Positions 46,351-59,149 are shown, numbered from the stretch's first letter. The stretch is DNA of 64,000 bases from Emydura subglobosa (GCA_007922225.1 ML679961.1:69172890-69236889); one strand, 5' to 3'. The notes: generated by a model from the sequence alone, not told the origin. Numbers and translations: made by a program.

Positions 46351-47750
46351 TATGAGCCTGCTGCACACAGTGTGAGGAAGGAGGGGCACAGTGCAGTAAG
46401 AACATAGGCCTGGGAGATAGAGGGAGACTGTTTTAGGAGGAAACATTTGGTTTTTTTTTCTTTATCAGTAGATTCATGTGTCTCATTCAAACCATTCCCC
46501 CCAAACCCAAGGAGTTAAATCAGGGTAGGTCCCTGAAGAGCAATGGAGGAAGCAGGCTTTTGAGGTGGAAGACAGCATTGCACTATTCAGTTCAGAAAGC
46601 TCAGTCATTAAGTTCACACCAGGCACTACTGATGGCTTTGAATCCTGGTCCTTTATGAAGGGCAACCCCAGACCAAGGTCTGGATCAGAAAGGAGAGAAA
46701 TTGTGATTCAAGCAGCTGAGAGGCTTTCACCCAAAATCTTGAGAGAAGTCAAGCCAGGCTGGAAAACTCTTCAATGGACAGACTAAGAGGGAGCTGCCCT
46801 CAGCAGGTTTATGTAACTAACAGATTGAACAGAGTCTCATCAGCTGCTAAATAGTTTAATGCTGTGATATGCACAGGCATCATGGCAAGGTGGGAGCTCT
46901 CTGAGAGCCTGGAGTGGGAGATGGCTGTCTGTATCTCTCTGCAATGCTTATACTTCTGGGCACAGGGGCTGTTTTCAAAATGATTTGGCTTGGAATGCAG
47001 ATTTCTGACCTGCTGCCAGTAACCCAGTGGAAAAATCTGTGCCCTGAACATAGGAAATTAAACTTTAACTCATACTTTGAGGGTATCATTTTCACCTCAA
47101 CATCAGAGCTGGAGAAGTGAGAGTCTGGAGAAAGCAGGACATCAAGTGAATTTCCTTCTTAGCCCCAGCAAAGGGATGGTCCCTCTAGGTCAGATTGCTG
47201 TTCGCTACTGGGGCATGGAAGGGCAAAACCCAAGGCTGTAGTGCTAACTGGTGGCAGCAGGAGGATGGGGGAAATCCACAGTTCTGTGAAAAAAAGCAAT
47301 GTTCCCCTCAGATCAGGGGCACTGGTCCCTCTGCTCAGCTGGAGCTAGTCCTTCTGCATTGGCGGCCTAATGAAAGCTCAAGGTTGAGGTGCCAAGGCAG
47401 CATGGGTGAATGCCTTCCCACCACTTTCTCTCTCTCACTTTTATCATCCCCGAGAAGGTGGATTTCTCCCTGACAGAGCACAGCAGCTGCAGACTACGTT
47501 CCTTCCTACCAAGGTCTCCTTATGTCCCTAACTAGCAAAAAGAAACAAGAGGAGTTTATTCACCTCAAAGTGGAGACCCTGCGCTTTCCTGGGAATTAAA
47601 TCACATTTTCCTTTGATGATGGCAAAGCCCCACAGAGCCACCCCCGAATGTTCCAAGTCAGGTACATGTATTCCAACTGCAGAGTCTACAGAAACCTGCA
47701 GATTTCAGGGTGTGTTATCTCAGGCATGCTTTCAAATTACAATAGGATAC
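46351..47750. other. Upstream sequence, nothing recognised
   Basis: Open frames on both strands are short and lack recognisable protein or repeat content. Confidence 0.5.
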
Positions 47751-47754
47751 AATC

Positions 47755-48200
47755 AATAGTTTCATAGATTTTAAGGCCAGAAAGGACAATTATGATAATC
47801 TAGTCTGACCTCCTGCAAAACACAGGTCATAGAATTTAATTCAGCCATAATCTGTAGTTGAGCTACTGCATATAATTTAGAAAAACATCTAATCTTGATT
47901 TAAAAAGAGTTCCAGGAAAATTCATCAAGTCCCTGGGTAAATAGCTCCAATGGTGAATTACCCTCACTTAACTATTGTGCATAGTTTCTAGTCTGAACTT
48001 GCCTAGACTCAGCTTCCAGCCATTAGATCTTGTTATGCTTTTGTCTATGGTATTAAAGAGACTTCTACTATCAAATCTTCTCCTCATGTAGGTACTCATG
48101 ATGATCAAATCACCTCTTAACCAATGTAACAACCTGGTGGATACCTATTCTAGAAGATTATTTTGCTAACTCTGGATACAATCTTCCTCCCATTAAAGTC
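47755..48200 (-). mobile_element. CR1 LINE 3' end, reverse orientation
   Basis: The plus strand reads CATAGATTTTAAGGCCAGAA, AATCTAGTCTGACCTCCTGC, AAAACATCTAATCTTGATTT and CTTCCAGCCATTAGATCTTG, the complement of the CR1-like 3' end widespread in turtles. 5'-truncated. Confidence 0.8.
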
Positions 48201-49695
48201 AATGGGAATTTTGACATTTATTTCAATGACAGTAGACTCTTAAATAGCTAGACAGCCATTCAAAACTAGAAGCAGACACAGACCCGATGTGTCTGGAATG
48301 GTTTTGTGCCAAAGGAGAGAGACAAATCCATAACTAATCTGCTGGAAAAAGGTACAATCAACAAAACATTCCCCTTCTGACCCCCCAAAAGTAGATGGCT
48401 TTTCCTAAGCATGAAATTCATTAAATGCCACAGCTTGTCCAGTTTGTGCCCCAGTATTTAGTATGTGACTCCAAGATCTCAACTGGAAGTTCATAGCACC
48501 CATTCACTACTCTCTAAGAATCCTTCTGATATGATCTCTCTTAATTTAAATCTTTGGGACCTGATTCTGCACAGCTTTGCTTCTTGTTCTTCCCCTCTGC
48601 CTCTCAAACAGGGTACACACATCTTCCCCTCCCATCCCTCCCTGCCAGTTTCTCTAATTCTGGTGTCCTACATATTAACTGGGTGATAAATCTCTCTGCA
48701 TCTTGGGTTAATTTTCTGGAGGGTCTGAATGGAGTTTTGGAAATGCTCTTGGACAATAAAAACTGTTCCTTTGAACTGGGGCCAGCTGGAAGGAGCTCTC
48801 CATATTGCAGCTGACATGCAGGCTTTGGCTTTCATTCTCACCAATGCTTCCCCCTCCTATTCTCTCTAGTTTTTGCAGACTGAGTTTCTCAGGTTTTATT
48901 TTTGGAGCAGGCAGTGAGGTTTGTGAATCTCTTGTATTATTTCTGTTTCAGCTGGCCCTCCGAGTGGCAAGAGGTGGTTTTCCCTCTCTCTGTCCCAGAC
49001 ATGAAAGGGCCAAGGCATGAGACTATCTCTGCTGCCACCAACTAAAGCAAGGATCAAAATCCCTGGCCCACTCCCAAGAGAGGTCCTTGATTTTCACCAG
49101 GCTGTTTCTAAAGAGGCTCTCAACTTTCCTCAGCACCTCTCTCGCTCAGCAAGGATCAATCCCTGCCTCCAGGCGGGACATTCCTAACCCTCCTCCACAG
49201 GCCATCCCTTCAGCACATTCTCCAGCAATGAGAACAGGGCATTGACTGTGTCTGGAGGGAGCAATCAACGTAGCATCTATATCAGCCAGTGGAATCCCTA
49301 CTAAATGTCACTCAACAGAGGCTGAGCATGTCATGTACTCAAAGGCCCCAGCCCTGAATCCCTGGAGAAGGCAAAACTAAAGCAACATGGGCAGGAGAAG
49401 GAGTCATGGGTAAGATGTCAGTGCGTTGTTGCAAATTGTTGCTTACTGATTTACCCCACTGCTGTCTACTTTTCTTGAATCAGAGCTGAGATCAACATGT
49501 CCTTGAGCAGGACTGTAGCATAGGCATGGCAGGGTCAGGGACTGGTTTGCAGTTATGTTACTCTTTGGGGAAGTCTTTTCTTCAGGCTCATCTATCCCCA
49601 TGCCTCTGGGTGTTGCTCCATTTCTTCAGATCTGAAGCCAGGTAAGGAGATGAACCCTGTACTATTTGCCTCTTCTTGAATTTACCCAAAACAGA
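48201..49695. other. Upstream sequence, nothing recognised
   Basis: No gene or clear transposon boundary seen. Confidence 0.5.
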
Positions 49696-49699
49696 AATA

Positions 49700-49890
49700 A
49701 CACTTTATATCATATGGGCCTTTTCATTTAAAGATCCCAAAGCACTTTGCAAAGGTGGATGTGGGAGGGCATCATCATCTGTTTTACAGAGTAGGAAACT
49801 GCAGCACAGAGAAGTGCTCGGTTATACAGAGTTAGTGGCAAAATCAGGTCCTGGGTCTTCTTCCTATCTGCTGGACCACACTGCCACAAA
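49700..49890 (-). repeat. MIR/CORE-SINE relic
   Basis: Antisense MIR order on the plus strand: AAAGCACTTTGCAAAGGTGG, TTTTACAGAGTAGGAAACTG, CAGCACAGAGAAGTGCTCGG, GTTAGTGGCAAAATCAGGTC. Confidence 0.7.
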
Positions 49891-50867
49891 TAAAGGAAAA
49901 TCAAACACATTACTCTGATATAGTATATACAGAGAATGGTACCAAATGAAGGGGCTTGAGAAATGATCAGCTGTTAGCATCAGGGCTGCCACAGATCGTT
50001 TCTCCTGGACAGAGTAGGGCAAACACTTAGCACAATATCAAACAATGCATTAATCCAGCCTTCCCCCTTTTCCCCCCATCCCCTGGAAGCCTGGCTGATT
50101 TCCAGAGCCGTGATGGCTTTATGATTATTAGACCTTAGGATACTAGAATTAGTGATTGAGATTGCTGGAAGAGGGGTGTTGGATCATGTAAATTGTGCCT
50201 CCTACCATTCCACTCAGGGGAAGTCAACAAGCTGCAGAACTTGAATGGAAGCAAGATTCTCAGTCGTCACTATCTTTGCTGGCGCTTAAGGGGAGACCTC
50301 CTCCAGAGCCCAGCAATAATGTTACAACGTTATCCAGAGAGATCATCCTACTTCCACGCCAAGGTGTTGTTCAAGCCAGCGCACACTCTCTGCAAGAATC
50401 TGTCTCCCCAAGGTGACACAGCAGTCAGCAAAATGGTGTGCAGTTTCTCAGTTTGCAGAAATGCAAACCACACCAGCAGCTACTGAGGACCAGCCAGGAG
50501 AACTCCACAAATAGCAACAGGAAATCAAAGTACCCGCACCAGACATGAGCCAGCTAAGACGCCATCCAGAGCAGGGAGAAAAATCAAAGCTGGACAGTGG
50601 AGATTACATCATACAGTGGATAAACCTGTGAGCCTGTCCAACTGGAGCCACGCCAACAGGTCCAGATGGCTCAAGAATGTGCTGAATAAATACCTACCTC
50701 TGTCTCCTCTTCTCTCTTTCTTCCATGTTCTGTTTTCCCTCTCTCTTCTCATATTCTCCTCCTCACTTGCCCCTTTTCTCCTTCCTCTGCTCTCAGAAAA
50801 ATAATGTATCCTCAAGAGATTTTGCATAAAAATATCAAATATATAACTGTAGTTATCACATTATGCC

Positions 50868-51140
50868 TTGAGAGGCAGCCTAGTACAGTTGTCAGGGCAC
50901 AAGAGACCGGGGTTCTATCTGCCAGCTGCTGTTACCAGCCAGCTGAGTGATCTTGTGTAAGTCATGTCACTTCTCAGTACCTCTTTCCCTCCCACTCTTT
51001 GTTTATTTAGATGATAAGTTCTTTGGAGAAGGGATGGTCTCTTACTATGTCTTTGTACAGTACCTAGCACAGCAGAGCCTCAATCTCAGTTTGGGGCTTT
51101 TAGGCACTACTCTGGTACATATTAAAATTAACAGTCAAAA
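50868..51140 (+). repeat. SINE with tRNA-like head and LINE-type tail
   Basis: A tRNA-like head (GCAGCCTAGTACAGTTGTCA, GGGGTTCTATCTGCC) is followed by a MIR-like core (GAGTGATCTTGTGTAAGTCA). The tail GTACAGTACCTAGCACAGCA runs to TTTTAGGCACTACTCTGGTA. The tail matches the 3' end of the LINE fragment at 56350-56940. Confidence 0.7.
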
Positions 51141-51894
51141 TACTGCAAAATCAGCCCCTGCTTTGTGCAGAATGGCATCAGTGGTGTCCTCTGTTACACC
51201 CCATAAGCTCTTCAGATCACCTGCTGACACTCAGGATAAGTGAGGGGTAGCAACTCCAGCAGGTATAAAAAAAAGCAGGCAAAGGGACTACTTGGAAAAA
51301 AATAAAATGTGTGCCATTTGGCAGGTCTGGGGGATAGCATAAGGGAATTTGCTACTAAGTACTGATAAATATACTCAAACCCCTGGCAATTATTTTGGAT
51401 AAGTCATGGAGAATAGGACAAGTGCCAGAGGACTGGAAAAACAAACAAACATGGTACTATTCTTTAAAAATGGATGAAACAGCAATCTAGGCTAACACCC
51501 TCCAGAAAATCTAGTTTTAAACACAAAAGAAACTACTTACTGTTTAAGGGGGAAAAAAATCTCCAAACATCTACAGGACAATGCATCCATGGGCAATGTG
51601 TAGCTTTGGGGACTGTAAGAGTATAAAAGGGGTCTTCTATAGTCCCACCCTGTTAGCAGGTGATGGTAACCTGCACAGTGGCTGAAGTTCTGCTGGCTCA
51701 CTGGGATGGGTGCAGCTTTTTAAGTCCTTGCTAAAGATAATGGAGGTGTGAGCCTCTTTTTGGGATAGCAGGAATTTTGTTCAGGGGGCAATCCTAGTGA
51801 CAGCCATACCTAGGGAGCAAGCTTTGATAGAGGTTTATGTTGTGTTATTGAGTTGCAAAGCCTAGGAAGGGGTTAAGTTTCAACACTGACTCAG

Positions 51895-52060
51895 GGTCCC
51901 TTTGTTCTCTTAGGGATGGGGTTGGGACAGTGGTTAGTGCACTCCCCTGAGAGGTGGGAGGCTCCTGTTCAACTCCTTTCTCACCCTTTGGCAGAGAGGG
52001 GGAAATTGAACCTGTGTCTTCCACATGCCAGATGAGTGCTCTCATCACTGGGCTAAAAGT
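51895..52060. repeat. tRNA-like inverted pair
   Basis: A plus-strand unit (GGACAGTGGTTAGTGCACTC to CTGTTCAACTCC) is followed by a minus-strand unit (GAAATTGAACCTGTG to CATCACTGGGCTAAAAG). Same arrangement and wording as the last pair of the cluster at 2655-3335. Confidence 0.65.
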
Positions 52061-52549
52061 TAGTTCTCCTCTGGCTATTTTATATGGATCAAGGCAAGTG
52101 CACAACTCATTCCTGCAAGAAACTCCTTAGGCATTTAAGCTTCCCGACATCAAGAGGCTGATTCCCATTTGTGGATCACTAAACAGAAATAGGTGCTTAT
52201 CTCTGTTAGGATGACAGATCTTAGGACACAGTATGTTGTCAGTATCTCCCACCGGGTGTCGTAGGCAACTCCCCAGTTAGGACTCTGGCTTTTGTGCCTC
52301 ATTGTAAGGTACCTATCTCTCCCCATTCATTTTATAGTGAACCTAGGTCACTAACTTGGCTTTGTGAATCAATGCTGTTCCTGTGTTTTTCTAGGCATCT
52401 AAAAGTTAGGTGCCATGGTGCTCAGATTTGCAATGTCTAGCTCCCTTTGTGAATCCCACCTGAGTTCATCCATTGGGTTGATAAAGAACAAATCATTTCA
52501 TTTTCAGATTGGAATATAGAAAGCAAGAGTAACAACACAGTGGCCTAAA

Positions 52550-52800
52550 TATTGATCTTTGTTACACTGGTGTAAATTCTGAAGCTATCTGAGTAATTCT
52601 GAACTGACTGTAGTGAAGTTACTCTGGGTTTATTTGGTGCATCTGAGATCAGAATCAGACCTCTAGAGTTCAAAGGGGATGGGATCAGGACCTTGTGACT
52701 CATTCAGTTCAGCTGTATTCATTCAGAGGCTGATCCAAACTGAAGCCAATGCAAAAACTCCGCTGACTACAATGGGCTTTGGATCAGGTTCTTCATGCAG
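52550..52800. repeat. Palindromic foldback repeats
   Basis: Two adjacent imperfect palindromes. The second has perfect 10-base arms, CTGATCCAAA (52730-52739) and TTTGGATCAG (52778-52787). The first runs from TTACACTGGTGTAAATTCTG to AGATCAGAATCAGACC. These resemble old foldback repeats common in sauropsid genomes. Confidence 0.55.
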
Positions 52801-53164
52801 ATTCCTGTAGAAGTAAAGTATATGATACAGTGCTGGATTTCACCGAGTCTTAGCTGTAAAATTAATTCAAATTGAGTAGCATGTAAGCACCATTATGTGG
52901 GCTGACATTGGCTATAAGAGTGTAAACCAGGGATAAATGGAAGCAGGGAGTGGTGTCTCTGGGATAGTTCAGGGAGTAGAGTTAGCCCAAAAAAGGTGCT
53001 GGTAGCAACAGCTTGTAAATTCAATATGCAAATGACACTAACTTGGTGGTGTTTGCAATACCTCTCAGGAGTCAAGTAGTAATACCAAACTCTTTTTTAA
53101 TGTAGATAGCAAGATGAAATACAGCCCGCAGAATATTTGAGGTCTTTTCTGATTTATGCACCTA

Positions 53165-53370
53165 GCAGAAACTAACCACAGTCTAATGCCTAACATTCAT
53201 ATAGCCTATCATCCATAGATTGCAAAACACTGCACAAATATGAATAAGTATCATCATCACCCTCAACCTACCCAAGATCACACACCAAGCAACTAGCAGA
53301 GCTGGGAATAGAACACAGATTTCCTAAGTCCTAAGCCAATGGCCCATTTACAGAACCACTGACCTTAGTA
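53165..53370 (-). repeat. MIR/CORE-SINE relic
   Basis: The plus strand reads ACCCAAGATCACACACCAAG, CAACTAGCAGAGCTGGGAAT and GAACACAGATTTCC, the antisense MIR core and head. Confidence 0.65.
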
Positions 53371-53959
53371 AATATCAACAGAGTTCAATTAGCAATTAAA
53401 TATTTGTGGCTACACAGCACCTCACCAACTCCCATGTCACTATATCAGCATGGAAAGGACAGATTTCAGAAATTAACTCTTTACTGTGCAAAGAACTTTG
53501 AGATACAGAGACTAAAAAAAAGCTTTGGGAAAAAAAAAAAAGTGTTCCATCAACATTCTTTAAAAATGTTGAAACTAGTTTCTCCTCACCTAGACTGCCT
53601 GCCCTTTAATTCCTTCCCTGGGGCAGCTGTTAACTCAGCCAAAAGCAGTTGCCCTCTCTCCCTCCTTTAGCTGTCATTAATTTACTGCCTAGGTTTAACA
53701 TTAAGCTGTTCTGACCTGCAAAACTTAACAATGAAATGCACCCACAAACATTGATCTCTTTATTCAGCTCTGCTCATGCCTCAGAGCAGACTTTTTCGAT
53801 GTGTCATAGTATGTACACTGAAACGCTGCATTTTTTTTTCCCAGAAAAAGCTCTACCAGGAGAGGGAGTATCTCTAACAGTGGAAAGCCAGGAGGAGGCT
53901 CAGGTGTAGAGATCACAAGCTAGACTCACTGCATTTTGGCTGGTGGGGATAATTGCTGT

Positions 53960-54115
53960 AGGTAGGAAGCTCACCCTGCTAGAATTCCAGTGGAATTCTA
54001 GAGAGGAAGCTTATCCTGATAGAAATGAATTCCAGTGGGTACCAAGTGAGTAAGCGTATCCTGCTAGAATTCCAGTAAGCATTGCAATGAGGATGCTCAC
54101 ACTGCAGAAGGAATT
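53960..54115. repeat. Degenerate minisatellite
   Basis: Three to four units share AAGCTYAYCCTGCTAGAATT plus CCAGT (near 53968, 54008 and 54050, with a worn copy near 54090), period about 40-45 bases with small insertions. Confidence 0.7.
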
Positions 54116-56345
54116 CTGACAACTTACAAGAACAAAAAAAGAATGTACTAGCCACCTCCCTCCTGTGTAGTATACCTTGTAATAGATACAAAAATGTATT
54201 TAGAGTGCTGCCTCAGTCACCAAGTGAATGCTAACAGTCCGGTTGTACAGGAGTCTGGTCATGGAACTAAAGTTGTTACTTTGTATCTACTCTAGGAAAA
54301 AGATCAAGTTTAAGTCAGGCTTATCTAACACAAGTGCCATCACTGTTTGAGATAGCGTGCCTCATGCAATCTTAGAAGGACACAGGGTGTGAGTGTGAGT
54401 TTTGTATGTCATAATACATGCATTCAAACCTGCCATGTGACCTTGCCTGGTGTGTAGAGAAGACCTGCTTCAAGCACCTTTTCACTGTGACACTGACCAG
54501 GCCAGAAAAAATCCAGAGGAATATGGAGGTAGATTGATAATGAGAGATTTGGCAAGAGAAAGGGTGAGAAAAGGAGGAATAAAAAGGCAAGAGAAGGTAA
54601 GGAAATATGGGAGCCAGTAAAGAAAAAAAGAAAAAGGGATGGTCAGGTGGGTTCATGAGCACCATTAATGGGAGAAAGGACATTTCAAACTCTTCCTCCT
54701 TGCAACAGGAGAGGAACGGAAGCTTGTTTTCTAAAGTAGCCAGGAATAACTAGACAGATGTAAACATTGCATGGTGAGCACATGGAAAGCAACTGGACTG
54801 AAACACAGCCTGCCTTTCAGTGCTCTACCTGCAGTCCCCTCCTGTTCTGGCATTGCACTAGCGTTCCCGCTCCCTGCTCCAGCTTTTTCTGCTCTGAGAG
54901 CAAATACAAACTATGCAAGGAGAGACATCAAGCCAAAAAAGCACCGAACAATTCAATTTTTACAAGGCCTTATCTGAACTCCCCACACAGGAAGGAACAG
55001 GAAAGGGTCACCAGCTCTCTTCCATCATACAAGCCTAAAACAAATTATCTACACTTTCTATACCATTCACCTAAAGGATGTCAAAGTGCATATGAACAAT
55101 ATATACAGGAGTCACTTCACTCACCAATGCAGCCACCTCTGAGGTAGGAAGCAGCTGCTGTTTAAGTGCACACAGAAACACTACCTAGTAATAATAATAG
55201 ATCCTAGTAAACAACATTTCTCATCTTCAAAAGTCATGTGCAAATATTATCACAACAATTTAGCTCAGTAACCAAAGAAGACTATTGTGTCCAATTGCAA
55301 CTGAAGTGGGAGTTTAGGTTGGTACAATATAATTACCCAAGACTGAATTTGGCCTGGAGAGCAGGACTATCAACCCTGACTCCAACAAAATGTGCCATGG
55401 GATCTTTAATAGCAATAGGTATTCAGAACCTACATTTTACCTCTGATTGAAAAGATGGTACCTCTACTGGTGCAGCGCTTGGGAACTAACCCAATGCTAT
55501 CTTACAAGGAAAGATGACTCCTACTGAGTCCCCATCATCACTTTTTGCAGTGCCTGGGTTTTCCTAGAAACTCTGCCATGCAAGGAATGACTAGATAGGA
55601 CTCTGCTTAGCTGGTGGGAGGAAAGCTCATACCATTTCTGACTCATCTCAGTTTTGATAGCCTGTCTATCTACATTATCACAACAGCAAATGGTATAATC
55701 AGGGGATTTTTTTTAGTTCCATTTTGTTTTCTGAAGTGGACTTTCCAATAGTAGAGTCAGCTAATGGGCCTGAGTTGTTGACATTCAAGTATTGTGGGCA
55801 GAATGCACAGATTTTAATAATTGGAATAATCTATTTTCTAAGTTGCACATAAATAAATAAATCTTGAGAAGAATCACAATCACCTTTATACCAAAACACA
55901 ATCCTCACCACCTGGCTCTGAGGGGAAAACTTGTCATGCTGTTACCCTGGGACCAATTTCATAGATGAAATTAAATTCCCTTATTTCCATTGGTATTATA
56001 AAGATTCCCTAAATACAAAGAGATGGTTTGGAAATGCAATCACGTGGAGCCCAGCGTTATACCCTTCTCAGAGACAAAACATGATCTATAGAGGAAGCTT
56101 TACAACCAAAGATGGACTATTATTGTAAAGTCACTCTCCCCAGGATTCCACTTGAAGAGCCTGTTTTGGAGAGAAATCCATTCATTATTCGTTTTAGCCC
56201 TCACTGAAACCAATCTGCTACTAGAAATGGATCCTGTTCCAGTCTAAGAGTTCCACCAAGATACACCATGGTTAAATAGGTAGCGTAACCAACTTGGTGT
56301 CTGTGTACAACAGCAGAATACCCTATGACTATTTAGAACCCATTC
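54116..56345. other. Upstream sequence, no gene recognised
   Basis: Includes a probable old SINE tail at about 55185-55440 (CTGAATTTGGCCTGGAGAGC, ATGTGCCATGGGATCTTTAA). No coding exon recognised. Confidence 0.5.
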
Positions 56346-56349
56346 AGTA

Positions 56350-56940
56350 TTCATTAGTATGTCATCTATCTCTTTGAATCCCTCCACTAGCTCTCTCTTC
56401 TCTATCACCTCAAACATAAGCTGCTTGTATTCACTTTCAAGGCCCTTCAGTCAATCCCCATCCTACCTATCTTCTCTCATTCACTATCAAGTTGTTGATG
56501 CATACCTCTGATAGGCCCATGATGCCAACCACCACTGCTCATTTGTTAAAGTTTCAAACAAGCACCTTTGTTTTCTTCCATGCTGCCCCACATACTTAGG
56601 GGCAATCCTTGCAAGCATCTGAGAAACTACCTTATTATCCACCTTCAAATCCCTCCTCCAAACTCTCATTTGCTGTAATGCCTACATAAAACTTGACAAT
56701 GGTTAGGCTGTTGGCATGTAGAGACCTATCACGAGACAATACTGGCCTGTATTGTTCACTTGTGCTCTCCTTCTGAACTATCTGTATTCAGATTGTCTTT
56801 TGACAAATAGTTAGATTGTAAATTCCTTGGAACAGGGACTGTATTTTTGCTCTGTTTGTACAGCACCTAGCACAATGGAGTCCTGGTCCATGACTAGGGC
56901 TCCTAGGTGCTATAGTAATACAAAAAATAAAATAATTCAG
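56350..56940 (+). mobile_element. LINE 3' fragment (L2/CR1-like)
   Basis: A short frame reads KLLVFTFKALQSIP and later LQIPPPNSHL, resembling the KLLLLTFKALHGLAP region at the C-terminus of L2/CR1-type reverse transcriptase proteins. It is followed by a 3' tail with GTTTGTACAGCACCTAGCAC and TCCTAGGTGCTATAGTAATA ending in an A-rich stretch. The family is uncertain. Confidence 0.6.
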
Positions 56941-57584
56941 ATATCCTAGCATGGCTGAAAAGCTGAAGCTGTTTCCTACCTATAAGCACCATTAAACTCT
57001 GAACGGTCCCCAAGAATAAACCAAGTACCCTAACCTGTCAACTATCTGTAAAAGTGCTGGTTGTGTATTTTCTTACCCACAGATAGTATTCTCCCAGCTT
57101 CCCCTCTCCCCCCACCAAAAAAAAAAACAAAACCAAAGACCAACCTCAGGAGCATTCAGCACCAAGGCCAGAGCCTGAGGGGGAAAACCCCAAGCACCAT
57201 GGCAATGGAAGCTGAGAATCAAAAAGGAAAATAGGAATTTGAAGCATTCCTTCTTTCAGGCATGTGGTGTGTAGTGAAGACAGACCAGCAACAGAGACTT
57301 ATCTTACCATTTACCAACCAGACTGTCATCTATTGGAGAAAGGAAGGGGCAAGAATTCCCCACATATATTTTTCCCAGATGTCATCCATTGAACAAGCCA
57401 TATTCCTGACAGGTCCCTCAGGGTGGGAGTTAAATGAGCAGAGGTACAATCTAGGAAATTTTCAGTATTCTGACACACTCATTTGATCTCTTACAGCAAG
57501 GTCCTCCTGCCTCCACCAAAATGACCAGCAGCACTGAACACTTGGCATGTCTCAAAAGAGACAGCAATTTTCTGACAGCCCTGG
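56941..57584. other. Upstream sequence, nothing recognised
   Basis: Apart from an A run near 57117-57126, no gene or repeat recognised. Its last five bases are the left target duplication of the solo LTR. Confidence 0.5.
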
Positions 57585-58460
57585 TGTCATGGGGCTGATA
57601 CACCCCATTACAGACATCAGCTGTGGAGAAGGTAGGAAAAAGACTGTGGGCTTACTCCTGCTCCGCTGGGTTTGTCTCTGGAATGCAGCAGGGCTCCTTC
57701 ATCTAGGTAGTGCGGCTTAATGGCCAGGGTCAGGAACACAGCCTCCTTTCTAGGGCAGTGTTGCCTAATTGCTGGAGTCATTGAGGTAGCCCCCTTTGTC
57801 AGGGAAGCATGGCCCAACAGCCAGAATCAATGATGCAGCAACCTTCTTAGGGCAGCATGGCTTAATGGCTGGAGTCAATGAGGTAGCCCCCTTTGTTGGG
57901 GCAGCTGGGCCTCAAAGTCCATTGGGGTAGTGGGGCAGCACCTGCAGGGGTGCAGCACCCAAGTTGGGTGGGCCTAAGCCCCACTGAGCCCCAGCCCAGC
58001 ACCCTGCCGATGTCAGGGTTGTTTGCCACCAAGTCAGCAGGGCTCCACCCAAAACACACTGATGGTGACTCTGTTGTTCCCCTTTTACAGCCCTTGGGCA
58101 ACTTCCTACCATGTCAACACCAGTTGCACCCCATGATCCTCTGGGATTTCCAGGGTCCTTCATCGGGGCATCACCTGACAGCTCAGTCCCTCTTCAGGGT
58201 TTGGCTGGCAGCCTGGGCTCCGGCAGAAATTTGGCAGAGTTTGGCTCAATTCTGCACATCAGCTGCAGTCACCTGCAGAGAGCCAGCAGCATGCTTCCTC
58301 CCTGGTCAGTAGCATACCCAGATTGAACTGAGTCCTAGCCTTTTATAGCCCCCCCTCCCAGCTGAGCATGCCCAGCAGAGGGGTGGGGAGTGGCTTATTC
58401 AGCCTGCAATTAGTCCTTAACTCTTGCTAGACCAGTGCGGGGCTGATATGCCCCATCACA
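57585..58460. mobile_element. Solo LTR with perfect 5-bp target duplication (876 bp)
   Basis: Starts TGTCATGGGG and ends CCCCATCACA, with CCTGG at 57580-57584 and again at 58461-58465. Both ends carry a close copy of GGGCTGATAYRCCCCATYAC. The first third has imperfect tandem units of about 60 bases built on GGCAGCATGGCTTAATGGCT (about 57700-57905). A possible TATA-like CTTTTATAGC lies near 58341. There is no internal coding region. Gypsy- or retrovirus-type cannot be decided from the LTR alone, and the 139-codon frame at 57893-58312 is inside the LTR and probably chance. Confidence 0.85.
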
Positions 58461-58465
58461 CCTGG

Positions 58466-59145
58466 CCAAAGTGCATTTCTAGGTACAGTAATTCAGACAC
58501 CTTCCCTAACATCTGCAGAGCTACTATCTTGCAGTTTCTGACTCACAGTTGCTGCTGCTGACGTGCTCTTCTAGATCAGCCTGTGATCTCTCTTCTAGAT
58601 CAGCACATGTAACAGGAAGCTTCCACCCTTTGCTTGGTGTTGAACATATTTACTTTGCAAACATTTTCACAAAATCCCTTCCTGTTTCTCCCCTCTCAGA
58701 TGCCAATTTCTGTCTCTCTCTTTTATTTCTCTTTGTGATGTCTACCTCTCTGCTGACATGGACCAAGGCCCACTCTTTATGTCTGCCTCTGAGCAGCATA
58801 TCCATTAACTCTGGCATGCCACCATGATTACAGGGATCTCCTCTGGACATGAGGATGGTGGCTGGGATGAGATTGGCCAGCTGAGCCCAACCGACATGCC
58901 AGAAGTTGTCTAGCAGGAGAGGATGCTGTTTCCAGGATGATGTTTCCCAAGTGTTTGTCAGAGAGTTCTTAGTTTCCTGCAAAATGTGTTAGGCATACAC
59001 AACCCTCCACCACGCAGCAGATGATGAGATCTTCCAAAGAAAGGTCATATCTCCCCGCTGACAAAAATAAATGTTGATTTCCAGTTTAAGGCTACAAAGT
59101 GACATTGTTAGAGGCTCAGGAAGTACCTTATGTCACAGAGGGGAA
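58466..59145. other. Upstream sequence, nothing recognised
   Basis: No gene or bounded repeat seen. Confidence 0.5.
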
Positions 59146-59149
59146 GGAT

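Noticed and set aside
50695..50800. Long pyrimidine tract ending CTCAG as a plus-strand 3' splice site
   Set aside because: No coding sequence or recognisable exon follows; probably a simple CT-rich stretch.
57893..58312. 139-codon frame as a gene
   Set aside because: It falls wholly inside the solo LTR and has no known protein similarity that I can see.
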